5,156 nt of DNA from Pseudomonadota bacterium (GCA_023392035.1 JAEVZY010000256.1:1-5156); one strand, 5' to 3'. Shown: positions 1 through 4,754, numbered from the stretch's first letter. The notes: a model not told the origin generated them from the letters alone. Program-made: numbers and translations.

Positions 1-367
1 CGTCCTGGCGGGCCCCCGCGCGCGGCTTGGATGCCACGGCCAGGCCGGCAGCCTGCGGCTTTTCCTTCAGCAGGCGCTTGATGTCGGCGGCCGGCACATG
101 GCCTTCCAGCGCGTAGCCCGCCACCCGGGCGGTATGGCAGGAACCCAGTTCCTGCGGGATGCCGAAGCGCTGGCGGTAGACGCCGGTGTCCGGCACGTCC
201 TGCGCTTGGACGGAAAAGCCGTTGACCTGCAGGTGCTTGATCCATTCCTCGCAGCAGCCGCAGCCGGCCGATTTGTAGACCTGCACCGGCGGCAGCGCGG
301 CCTGCGCGCTGAGGGTGACGCCCAGTGGCAAAACGGCAAGGGCTTGCAAGAGCTGGCGGCGGTTCAT
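1..367 (-). CDS. DUF411-family exported metal-binding protein (partial, C-terminus off the window)
   Basis: The frame starts at an ATG at 367 and runs off the left edge, giving 122 visible residues. Residues 1-23 look like a signal peptide: an RR pair at 3-4 (Tat-like, NRRQLLQ), a hydrophobic core, and likely cleavage after AQA. The mature part begins LPPVQVYKSAGCGCCEEW, with the DUF411 metal-binding motif CGCC at 36-39. It continues with the other family hallmarks: HLQVNGF (45-51), SCHTA (76-80) and EGHVPAADIKRLL (88-100). DUF411 proteins, including CopG-type proteins, are periplasmic and are linked to copper handling, so a metal role is inferred. The family usually ends in a Met/Gly/Pro-rich stretch after GLAV. 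Here GLAV (108-111) is followed by a different Ala/Arg-rich sequence up to the edge, so the C-terminus is either divergent or frameshifted. A good Shine-Dalgarno supports this start. The gene is divergent from the His-rich gene at 553. Confidence 0.9.
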   Translation of the reverse strand, partial: MNRRQLLQALAVLPLGVTLSAQAALPPVQVYKSAGCGCCEEWIKHLQVNGFSVQAQDVPDTGVYRQRFGIPQELGSCHTARVAGYALEGHVPAADIKRLLKEKPQAAGLAVASKPRAGARQD

Positions 368-373
368 GCGGGA

Positions 374-378
374 TCTCC
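374..378 (-). promoter_or_regulatory. Shine-Dalgarno of the DUF411 gene
   Basis: On the minus strand GGAGA lies 6 bases before the ATG at 367. It fixes the start that gives a complete signal peptide. Confidence 0.65.
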
Positions 379-455
379 GGGATAGGCTAGACGTAATTGT
401 GCCGGCTTCCAGCGCCGGGAAGGCAAGTCTTATCGACGCCCGTCGCAGCGGGGCC

Positions 456-497
456 GTTACAGCCCTTTACGCTTGTAACACCTGACTGAACGCTGAC
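456..497 (+). promoter_or_regulatory. Candidate response-regulator box (tandem TTAC / TGTAAC / CTGAC words)
   Basis: GTTACA at 456-461 and TGTAAC at 474-479 form a perfect 6-bp inverted repeat with a 12-bp spacer. TTAC also recurs directly at 457-460 and 467-470, one helical turn apart. Immediately after, CTGAC occurs at 482-486 and 493-497, 11 bp apart. Direct words at 10-11 bp spacing are typical of OmpR/PhoB-type response-regulator sites, and regulators of this type control many periplasmic metal-resistance genes. The array lies 56-97 bp before the His-rich gene. That it is an operator, and which regulator binds it, is inference. Confidence 0.4.
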
Positions 498-552
498 AAT
501 TGCTTCGGCGGATAAGCTTCAGCGCGTCTCTTGACCATCCATCCAAGCGCAT

Positions 553-855
553 ATGAAAGCTTCCGCCGCTGTTGTCGCACTGCTCCTGTCCACTTCCGCC
601 CTGCCCCTGGCTGCCCAGGCCCACGACCATGACGACCATGGCCATCACGGCAAACACAAGGAAGTCTTCTGGGACGGCCCCTGCAAGGTCGAGCGCAAGT
701 ATGAGAAGCACGGCCGGGTGAAGGAAAAGCGCGAGTGCCGGCCGCAGGAAGTCTATGTGCAGCCGGCGCCGGTAATGGTGCAGCCGGCGCCAGTGCTGGT
801 ACAGCCGCAACCGGGCGTGGTGATCCAGGCCACGGGTGCGATGCGTTTGCCGTAA
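553..855 (+). CDS. Small exported histidine-rich protein, possible metal binding
   Basis: The product has 100 residues. Residues 1-23 form a clear signal peptide (MKASAAVVALLLSTSALPLA, then AQA as the cleavage site), so the protein is probably periplasmic. The mature N-terminus is a His/Asp cluster, HDHDDHGHHGKH (24-35), with six histidines that could bind copper, zinc or nickel. A charged Lys/Arg/Glu segment (36-61) follows, framed by Cys44 and Cys62, which may form a disulfide. The C-terminal third holds three 7-residue repeats (VQPAPVM, VQPAPVL, VQPQPGV) that look extended and Pro-rich. No strong Shine-Dalgarno precedes the ATG; the start is chosen because it gives a complete signal peptide. 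I recognise no named family beyond small Lys/Cys-containing exported hypotheticals. The divergent DUF411 neighbour makes a metal-stress role plausible. Confidence 0.8.
   Translation: MKASAAVVALLLSTSALPLAAQAHDHDDHGHHGKHKEVFWDGPCKVERKYEKHGRVKEKRECRPQEVYVQPAPVMVQPAPVLVQPQPGVVIQATGAMRLP
757..819 (+). repeat. Three in-frame 21-bp tandem repeats in the His-rich gene
   Basis: Units at 757-777, 778-798 and 799-819 each begin GTGCAGCCG or GTACAGCCG and encode VQPAPVM, VQPAPVL and VQPQPGV. The first two differ at only a few bases. Unit length is a multiple of three, so unit gain or loss would keep the frame and only change the length of the Pro-rich tail. Confidence 0.8.
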
Positions 856-862
856 GTCCGAT

Positions 863-919
863 TCAAGCCAGCGCGGGCTTGGCGCGGAAGTCGCCGGACA
901 ACAGCTCCAGCGCCCGCGC
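863..919. repeat. Direct repeat copy A: displaced duplicate of the amidase 3' end
   Basis: Positions 863-913 are identical to 2543-2593 (51 bp, offset 1,680). Allowing one mismatch at 914 (C here, G there), the match extends to 919. On the minus strand this copy encodes the same last 18 residues and TGA stop as the amidase (ALELLSGDFRAKPALA being the core), but it is joined upstream to unrelated sequence and not to an amidase body. It starts 8 bp after the stop of the His-rich gene. Inside is the inverted repeat CAAGCC-AGCGCG-GGCTTG (864-881), the size of a tyrosine-recombinase core site or a small hairpin. It is best read as the original amidase terminus displaced by an insertion. An alternative is that it is the tail of another, now broken gene, since the frame stays open upstream of it. 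Confidence 0.85.
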
Positions 920-997
920 CGGATTCTCGCCGGTTGCCAAGGCAGCGAAGTGCGCTTTGCCACACTTGATCTGGAGAAGCCGCGTCGAAGCGAGAAG

Positions 998-1024
998 CTT
1001 GGGGAGTCCAGATACTCCACCAAG
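998..1024. repeat. Inverted repeat 1 beyond the fic stop
   Basis: CTTGGGGAGT (998-1007), loop CCAGAT (1008-1013) and ACTCCACCAAG (1014-1024) form a 10-bp stem with one extra A in the right arm. It shares its ACTCCAC word with the neighbouring palindrome. No T-run follows in either direction, so it is not a normal intrinsic terminator. Confidence 0.6.
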
Positions 1025-1025
1025 C

Positions 1026-1065
1026 AGTTTGTGGAGCGCAAAAGTCATTTTACACTCCACAAATT
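1026..1065. repeat. Inverted repeat 2: 40-bp imperfect palindrome beyond fic
   Basis: TTTGTGGAG at 1028-1036 and CTCCACAAA at 1055-1063 are perfect 9-bp arms. Inside, AAAA (1040-1043) pairs with TTTT (1048-1051), and outside 1026/1065 also pair, so pairing runs over most of 40 bp. It lies about 30 bp after the fic stop. The symmetry suits a dimeric DNA-binding protein or a cruciform; the lack of a terminal T-run argues against a simple terminator. Confidence 0.65.
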
Positions 1066-1083
1066 GACCAGCGGCGGATGGGG

Positions 1084-1093
1084 ACTCCACAAG
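1084..1093 (+). repeat. Further ACTCCACAAG copy next to the fic stop
   Basis: This word matches ACTCCACAAA at 1054-1063 in 9 of 10 bases and ACTCCAC at 1014-1020. It ends one base before the fic stop codon. The three ACTCCAC words start at 1014, 1054 and 1084. Confidence 0.5.
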
Positions 1094-1094
1094 C

Positions 1095-2210
1095 TCACAG
1101 CACCTGCCGCCCTTCTGCCAAATTGATCAGTCTGGCGAAACACAGGGTGGCTGATCTACGGCCGCTCCCAGCCTGCAACTCCTTCAGGACACCGGCATCA
1201 CGGAGTTGGCGCAGCAAGGCTGGAGCCGTCTTCTCATGGATGCCGTGATCTTCAGACAACTTCTGGGCCAAATCCGAGGTTTTGAAAATGGGTTTGGAGA
1301 AAATAGCGTCGAGCAGGTGCACGGTGTACTGCGACCGAGTGACTTCATGGATGACGCTCTTCATCTCCTCATAGAGCGCCTTGATGGCCACGACCCGCGT
1401 ACCGTTCTGTCCGGCTTGCGCAATAATCGCCCGCAGAAAGAATGCAATCCAGCCATTCCAGTCTCCCGCCGCCGAAATGCCTTTGAGCCGCTCGTAGTAC
1501 TCGTCCCGGTGGTTCTCCAGATATTCGGACAGATAAAACATTGGCTGGGATAACACCTTCTTCTGATACAGAAACAGCGGAATCAGGATGCGTCCGATCC
1601 GGCCATTACCGTCCTTGAATGGATGCAACAGTTCGAATTGGGCATGCACCACGGCCGTCTGGATGAGGAAATCCAAGTCGTCAGAGTCCAAATACTGCTC
1701 CCATGCGCGCAGGTAATCTGGCAACAGCAGCGGATTAGGTGGCACAAAGCTCGCCTGCTCGATGGTGCAGCCGATCTTACCGATCCAGTTCTGGTCGAGT
1801 CGGAACTCGCCGGGTGTTTTGTCCTGTCCGCGCACGCTGTCCATTAGCGTACGGTGCAACTCACGGATGAAGCCGAGCCGGATCGGGTAAGCATCCAGGT
1901 ACTCGCGCGCCTGGAACAACGCCTGACGGTAATTGGAAATCTCCTGGATATCCTTGTACTTCTCGCCTTCTTTCAATAGGCCGGCTTCCTGCTCCAGGAC
2001 TTCGTCAACCGTGGCTTGGGTACCTTCGATCTTGGATGACAGAACCGCTTCCTGCGTGGTCAGCGGTGACAGCATGACCGCCGGGTTGGGAATACCCGCC
2101 AGCAGGCCATCGTAGCGGGCCAGGGCCGCGTTCGCCCGCCCCACCAGAGGTAGCAGCAACGCATGGTCGAGCCCCTGCAAAGGAAGTTCATTGGGGATGT
2201 ACGCTTGCAT
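1095..2210 (-). CDS. fic: Fic-family adenylyltransferase, class II, with C-terminal winged helix
   Basis: The 371-residue product matches the common Fic_N + Fic + winged-helix architecture in length and order. Fic enzymes usually transfer AMP from ATP to a hydroxyl of a target protein in the cytoplasm. The catalytic motif is complete: HPFKDGNGRIGR at 196-207, with His196 as general base, Asp200 for the metal and Asn202/Arg204/Arg207 for phosphates. The inhibitory helix motif [S/T]xxxE[G/N] is N-terminal at 58-63 (SSKIEG, Glu62), which defines class II, the self-inhibited type. FVPPNP (155-160) is in the usual flap/target-dock region, and YLSEYLENHRDEYYERL follows the core as in relatives. Residues about 290-360 look like a winged HTH (SDLAQKLSE ... 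KTAPALLRQLRDAGVL), suggesting DNA binding or autoregulation. An in-frame TGA two codons upstream fixes the ATG as the earliest start; no good Shine-Dalgarno is visible. It is less GC-rich than its neighbours and lies in the repeat-bounded segment, so it is probably horizontally acquired. Confidence 0.95.
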   Translation of the reverse strand: MQAYIPNELPLQGLDHALLLPLVGRANAALARYDGLLAGIPNPAVMLSPLTTQEAVLSSKIEGTQATVDEVLEQEAGLLKEGEKYKDIQEISNYRQALFQAREYLDAYPIRLGFIRELHRTLMDSVRGQDKTPGEFRLDQNWIGKIGCTIEQASFVPPNPLLLPDYLRAWEQYLDSDDLDFLIQTAVVHAQFELLHPFKDGNGRIGRILIPLFLYQKKVLSQPMFYLSEYLENHRDEYYERLKGISAAGDWNGWIAFFLRAIIAQAGQNGTRVVAIKALYEEMKSVIHEVTRSQYTVHLLDAIFSKPIFKTSDLAQKLSEDHGIHEKTAPALLRQLRDAGVLKELQAGSGRRSATLCFARLINLAEGRQVL

Positions 2211-2244
2211 AGGTCAAGAGGTCGTTGTTCGCCTCGCGGATCAC

Positions 2245-2331
2245 TCACAGCGGCAAGGTCAGCTCGTCTTCGCGTTCGATTGCCCCTTTCGGCAGGGAGA
2301 AGCTCTGAAGCAGTTCGTCCTTCACGGTCAT
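2245..2331 (-). CDS. Possible 28-residue leader or remnant peptide upstream of fic (doubtful)
   Basis: An ATG at 2331 opens a 28-residue frame (MTVKDELLQSFSLPKG then AIEREDELTLPL) that stops at 2245, 34 bp before the fic start and on the same strand. Its codon choice is plausible for a real gene. There is no Shine-Dalgarno before the ATG. The frame stays open upstream to a TTG at 2430, which would give 61 residues with a hydrophobic stretch (FLFLCTGLPLLSAVCA) resembling a signal peptide. It could be a small gene co-transcribed with fic, the remnant of a longer gene cut at cassette assembly, or chance. I recognise no family. Confidence 0.22.
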   Translation of the reverse strand: MTVKDELLQSFSLPKGAIEREDELTLPL

Positions 2332-2486
2332 GGCGCTATCGGTCGCGGTATTTATGGCACAAACGGCGGAGAGCAGGGGTAAGCCCGTGCAAAGGAATAG
2401 AAAGCGGCTCAGGCTATCACAATCCCGCAACCGCCATTCCAGTGGGTGCTATTGCCGAGAACGACGTAGAGGCACCGCTCTTGATG

Positions 2487-2505
2487 CGGCGCGTTCGAAG
2501 CGCCG
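2487..2505. repeat. Short GC-rich hairpin downstream of the amidase gene
   Basis: CGGCGC (2487-2492) and GCGCCG (2500-2505) are perfect 6-bp arms around GTTCGAA. It lies 38 bp past the amidase stop, where a terminator would be expected, but no T-run follows on the minus strand. It may aid termination or protect the 3' end of the operon mRNA. Confidence 0.35.
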
Positions 2506-2542
2506 ATCCAATACAAGGCACCACGCGCCCTCAGTGCTTCAG

Positions 2543-2599
2543 TCAAGCCAGCGCGGGCTTGGCGCGGAAGTCGCCGGACAACAGCTCCAGCGCGCGCGC
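2543..2599. repeat. Direct repeat copy B: 3' end of the intact amidase gene
   Basis: This is the second copy of the repeat at 863-919 and forms the last 18 codons plus stop of the amidase gene. The inverted repeat CAAGCC/GGCTTG recurs at 2544-2561. Sequence outside the repeat differs from copy A on both sides, so the duplication is sharply bounded. Confidence 0.85.
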
Positions 2600-3937
2600 T
2601 ACCCGCAGGCACCAATCCTCGCGCCACATCGGCGCAATGATCTGCACGCCGACCGGCATGCGTCCGGCCGGCATGTAAGGCGCCACTGCCGCCGGCAAGC
2701 CGATGAAGGAAATCGGCTGGGTCAGCATGCCCATGTGCGCGCGCGGAATCATCTCCTGGCCGCGCACCTGCATGCTGGTGGCGCCGATCTTCGTGGCCGA
2801 GCGCGGCGTGGCCGGTGTCAGGATCACATCCACTTCATTGAACAGTCGATCCATCTCGCGCCGGAAACGGGCGCGGAATTGGTGCGCCTGTTCCACCCAG
2901 GCTGCGGGCGCAAAGGCGCCGGCCAGAAGACGATCGCGCGACAGCGGCTCGAAGTCGGCGCCGCGTTCACGCAATTGCGGCCAGTGGCGCTGGCCCGCTT
3001 CATGGGCGGTGATGATGAAAGCGCCGGCACGGCCCTGGCTGGCATGCGCCACATCGACTTCACGCCTGCTGCCCAGAAGGCCGGCCGCGGTCTGCACCGC
3101 TTGCCAGGCTTCGTCCTCGGCGTTGTCCTTGAAATAGCCGCCGGCCACGGCGATGCGCAAGCCGGCAGTCAGTTGCGCCGGGTCTTGACCCAGCAAGGGC
3201 GTCACCGCTTCCGCGGCGCGCTGGGCGCAGGCCGGATCGCGGGCATCGGGGCCCTGCATGGCGTCATAGGCCAGCGCCAGTTCGATGCTGCTGGCGGCCA
3301 GCGGGCCGACATGATCCAGGGTATCGACAAAGGGATAGCAGCCGCGCCGCGACAGGCGGCCGAAACTGGGTTTCAGGCCCCAGGCTCCGCACAGCGCCGA
3401 GGGCACGCGAATCGAGCCGCTGGTGTCCGAGCCGAGCGCAATGCGCACCAGTCCCGCGCCCACCGCGCTGCCCGAGCCGCCGGAAGAACCGCCGGCAATC
3501 CGGCTCACATCATGCGGATTGCGCACGGCGCCGTAGTGCGAATTCTCGGTGGTGAAGCCGTAGGCGAATTCATCCATGTGCAGCGCGCCGAGCACGATGG
3601 CGCCGGCCTGCCGCATGCTGGCGACCGCGGCCGCATCTTCCGTAGCCGGGGGCGCATCGCGCAACAGCTTCGAGCCGGCGATGGTGGTGTGGCCGCACAC
3701 ATCGAACAGGTTCTTTACCGCCACCGGCACACCGGCCAGCGGCGGCAAGGCCTCGCCGCGCGCGCGGCGGGCATCGATGGCGTCGGCATCGGCCAGCGCT
3801 TCTTCTGCAAACACTTCAGAAAAGCAGTTCAGGCGCGCATTGTTGGCTGCGATCTGCGCCAAGGCGTCTTGCGTCAGTTCGCGCGCGCTGACTGCGCCTG
3901 CACGCAGCGCGGCTCCGATTTTGAGGGCGTCCTTCAT
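2543..3937 (-). CDS. AtzE/HpxY-family amidase (amidohydrolase catalytic subunit)
   Basis: The 464-residue product is an amidase-signature enzyme with a complete Ser-cisSer-Lys triad: Lys75 in VAVKNLFD, Ser151 in RIAGGSSGGS, and nucleophile Ser175 in GSDTSGSIRVPS. The Ser151-Ser175 spacing of 24 matches fatty acid amide hydrolase. EFAYGFTTENSHYGAVRNPHD (split at 123-132 and 133-143) and LDHVGPLA (207-214) are typical of the AtzE group, which hydrolyses C-N bonds of small carbamoyl compounds such as 1-carboxybiuret; HpxY of purine/oxamate pathways is related. The preceding gene encodes the matching small DUF4089 subunit with a 4-bp stop/start overlap, so a cytoplasmic complex is likely. The true substrate is unknown. 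The C-terminus (ELLSGDFRAKPALA) differs from the GVVxAPVA-like end I expect in this family and is exactly the part duplicated at 863, so it may have been supplied by the inserted cassette. Confidence 0.93.
   Translation of the reverse strand: MKDALKIGAALRAGAVSARELTQDALAQIAANNARLNCFSEVFAEEALADADAIDARRARGEALPPLAGVPVAVKNLFDVCGHTTIAGSKLLRDAPPATEDAAAVASMRQAGAIVLGALHMDEFAYGFTTENSHYGAVRNPHDVSRIAGGSSGGSGSAVGAGLVRIALGSDTSGSIRVPSALCGAWGLKPSFGRLSRRGCYPFVDTLDHVGPLAASSIELALAYDAMQGPDARDPACAQRAAEAVTPLLGQDPAQLTAGLRIAVAGGYFKDNAEDEAWQAVQTAAGLLGSRREVDVAHASQGRAGAFIITAHEAGQRHWPQLRERGADFEPLSRDRLLAGAFAPAAWVEQAHQFRARFRREMDRLFNEVDVILTPATPRSATKIGATSMQVRGQEMIPRAHMGMLTQPISFIGLPAAVAPYMPAGRMPVGVQIIAPMWREDWCLRVARALELLSGDFRAKPALA
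3934..3937 (-). promoter_or_regulatory. ATGA translational coupling between the DUF4089 and amidase genes
   Basis: The stop TGA of the small subunit (3934-3936) overlaps the ATG of the amidase (3935-3937). This usually couples translation of two subunits made in matched amounts. Confidence 0.8.
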
Positions 3938-4110
3938 GCCTTGGGCTCCTGCTCAGGCGCCAGGGCTTGCAGGTCGGCCAGCATGCCGTGAATCCGGTTC
4001 AGGTTGGCCAGCACGCCTTCGCGCCAGGCTTCGGGCAATTGCCATTGCCGCTGCGCCAGGGCCTCGTTCAACAAGGCCTCGGCATCAAAGCCGCTCTGCT
4101 TTGCAGTCAT
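3934..4110 (-). CDS. DUF4089 / AtzG-HpxX-like small amidase subunit
   Basis: This 58-residue protein starts at the ATG at 4110, 2 bp after the GST stop (TGACCATG), and ends in the ATGA overlap with the amidase gene. It is mostly helical and acidic: DAEALLNEALAQRQWQLPEAWREG at about 10-32 (two helices around a Leu-Pro turn), then VLANLNRIHGMLADLQAL (33-50) and a charged tail. Size, the LPEAWREGVLANLNRI pattern and position directly before an AtzE-type amidase fit DUF4089. In the cyanuric acid pathway AtzG is such a small protein, which forms a complex with AtzE and is needed for its stable production; a related pair is HpxX-HpxY. The role here is inferred from that pairing. No clear Shine-Dalgarno is visible, consistent with translational coupling to the GST gene. 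Confidence 0.88.
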   Translation of the reverse strand: MTAKQSGFDAEALLNEALAQRQWQLPEAWREGVLANLNRIHGMLADLQALAPEQEPKA

Positions 4111-4112
4111 GG

Positions 4113-4754
4113 TCAGATCTTGTCGGCCTGGGTCTCGGGTTCCGTGCTGCGCACGCAATCCAGCACATCGCAATTGGCGAAGATGCCCATCACGGTCGGA
4201 TACGGGCTGAGGTCGCAATTGAAGCGCTTGGCGTTGTAGATCTGCGGCACCAGGCACACATCGGCCATGCTGAAGGTATCGCCCAGGCAGAACTTGCCAT
4301 GGCGTTTTTGCGTCAGCAGGAATTGCTCGAGGCCGCTCAATCCTTCGCGAATCCAGTGCTCGTACCATTCCTGGTTCTGCTCCGGCGTGGCGCCCAGCGT
4401 GTTCTTGATGTACTTGAGCACGCGCACGTTGTTGAGCGGATGGATTTCGCAGCCGATGATTTGCGAAACCGCGCGCACATACCAGCGCTCGTCCGCATCC
4501 CTGGGCATCAGCGAGGGCTCGGGATATTTCTCGTCCAGCCATTCGATCATGGCCAGCGATTGCGTGAACACCTGGCCTTCGTCGGTCACCAGCGCCGGCA
4601 CCAGGCCTTGCGGATTGATGGCGAGGAAGTCCGGCTCGCGATGCTTCATGCCGGGCAGGGACACGCCCAGGGTTTCGTGCGGCAAGCCCTTCCAGGCCAG
4701 CGCAATGCGCAGCCGGAAGGAGGTGGAAGAACGGAAGAAACTGTACAGTTTCAT
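4113..4754 (-). CDS. maiA: Zeta-class glutathione S-transferase, maleylacetoacetate isomerase-like
   Basis: The 213-residue product has the usual length of bacterial MaiA. The N-terminal thioredoxin-fold domain carries the zeta signature SSTSFRLRIAL (9-19; usual form SSxSxRVRIAL), whose serine activates glutathione. NPQGLVPAL (47-55) holds the cis-Pro at 53, and QSLAMIEWLDEKYP (65-78) binds the glutathione glutamyl group. The helical domain has CEIHPLNNVRVLKYI (102-116), a strong MaiA-type marker, and the N-capping box SMAD (162-165). MaiA isomerises maleylacetoacetate or similar cis-dienoic acids to the trans form with glutathione in the cytosol. The usual partner, fumarylacetoacetase, is not in the window, so the substrate may be another cis double-bond or halogenated acid; the assignment to tyrosine or gentisate breakdown is open. 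It sits 15 bp after the ABM-like gene and 2 bp before the AtzG-like gene. Confidence 0.88.
   Translation of the reverse strand: MKLYSFFRSSTSFRLRIALAWKGLPHETLGVSLPGMKHREPDFLAINPQGLVPALVTDEGQVFTQSLAMIEWLDEKYPEPSLMPRDADERWYVRAVSQIIGCEIHPLNNVRVLKYIKNTLGATPEQNQEWYEHWIREGLSGLEQFLLTQKRHGKFCLGDTFSMADVCLVPQIYNAKRFNCDLSPYPTVMGIFANCDVLDCVRSTEPETQADKI

Larger units (their letters stand above)
368..552. promoter_or_regulatory. Divergent intergenic region between the DUF411 and His-rich genes
   Basis: Both flanking genes are transcribed away from this 185-bp interval, so it must hold two promoters or one shared control region. On the DUF411 side a weak promoter-like pair can be read on the minus strand (TTGCCT near 428-423 and CACAAT about 19 bp on), below a small CCGGC/GCCGG inverted repeat at 402-418. 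On the other side is a cluster of short repeated words, listed separately. No strong consensus -35/-10 pair was found, so the promoter positions are not fixed. Confidence 0.5.
2211..2542. other. 332-bp fic leader region without a convincing gene
   Basis: This stretch lies between the fic start and the amidase stop, inside the repeat-bounded segment. It must supply the fic promoter on the minus strand, but no clear -35/-10 pair was found; an AT-rich patch (CATAAATAC on the minus strand, near 2350) is the best -10 candidate. It holds a short doubtful reading frame (2245-2331) and a small hairpin (2487-2505), both listed separately. The ACTCCAC words found beyond the fic stop were not seen here. 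Confidence 0.5.
863..2599. mobile_element. Putative non-autonomous cassette carrying fic, bounded by att-like direct repeats
   Basis: A 1,680-bp unit (repeat plus interior) separates two copies of the amidase 3' terminus. Integrative elements commonly insert at a gene's 3' end, restore the gene with their own copy of the end, and leave the displaced original at the far side; that is the pattern here. Removing one unit would leave the His-rich gene and the amidase gene convergent, with stops 8 bp apart. The interior looks less GC-rich than its flanks by eye and carries one accessory-type gene, fic. No integrase, resolvase, transposase or terminal inverted repeats were found, so movement would need enzymes supplied in trans, or the duplication arose by another recombination route. 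Confidence 0.45.

Noticed and set aside
98..385. Plus-strand frame across the DUF411 gene
   Set aside because: It is antisense to a protein with all DUF411 hallmarks, a signal peptide and a good Shine-Dalgarno.
863..913. Target-site duplication of a transposon
   Set aside because: 51 bp is far longer than usual transposon duplications, and no transposase or terminal inverted repeats border the segment.
457..1041. Minus-strand frame of about 194 residues over the His-rich gene
   Set aside because: The plus-strand gene has a clear signal peptide and patterned residues. The antisense product has no recognisable motif and crosses the repeat boundary.
1026..1065. Intrinsic terminator of fic
   Set aside because: The palindrome is at the right distance from the stop, but its stem is interrupted, it is not GC-rich throughout, and no T-run follows on the minus strand.
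998..1093. CRISPR-like repeat array
   Set aside because: The words are only 7-10 bp, occur in both orientations at unequal spacing, and there are no uniform spacers or cas genes.
2330..3991. Long open frame on the plus strand across the amidase region
   Set aside because: It is antisense to the amidase, which has all catalytic motifs and good family length. The plus-strand translation is Arg/Ala/Gly-rich low-complexity sequence, typical of shadows in GC-rich DNA.
3934..4542. Longer version of the DUF4089 protein starting inside the GST gene
   Set aside because: The upstream part is the GST gene read out of frame. The ATG at 4110, two bases after the GST stop, gives the normal size for the family.
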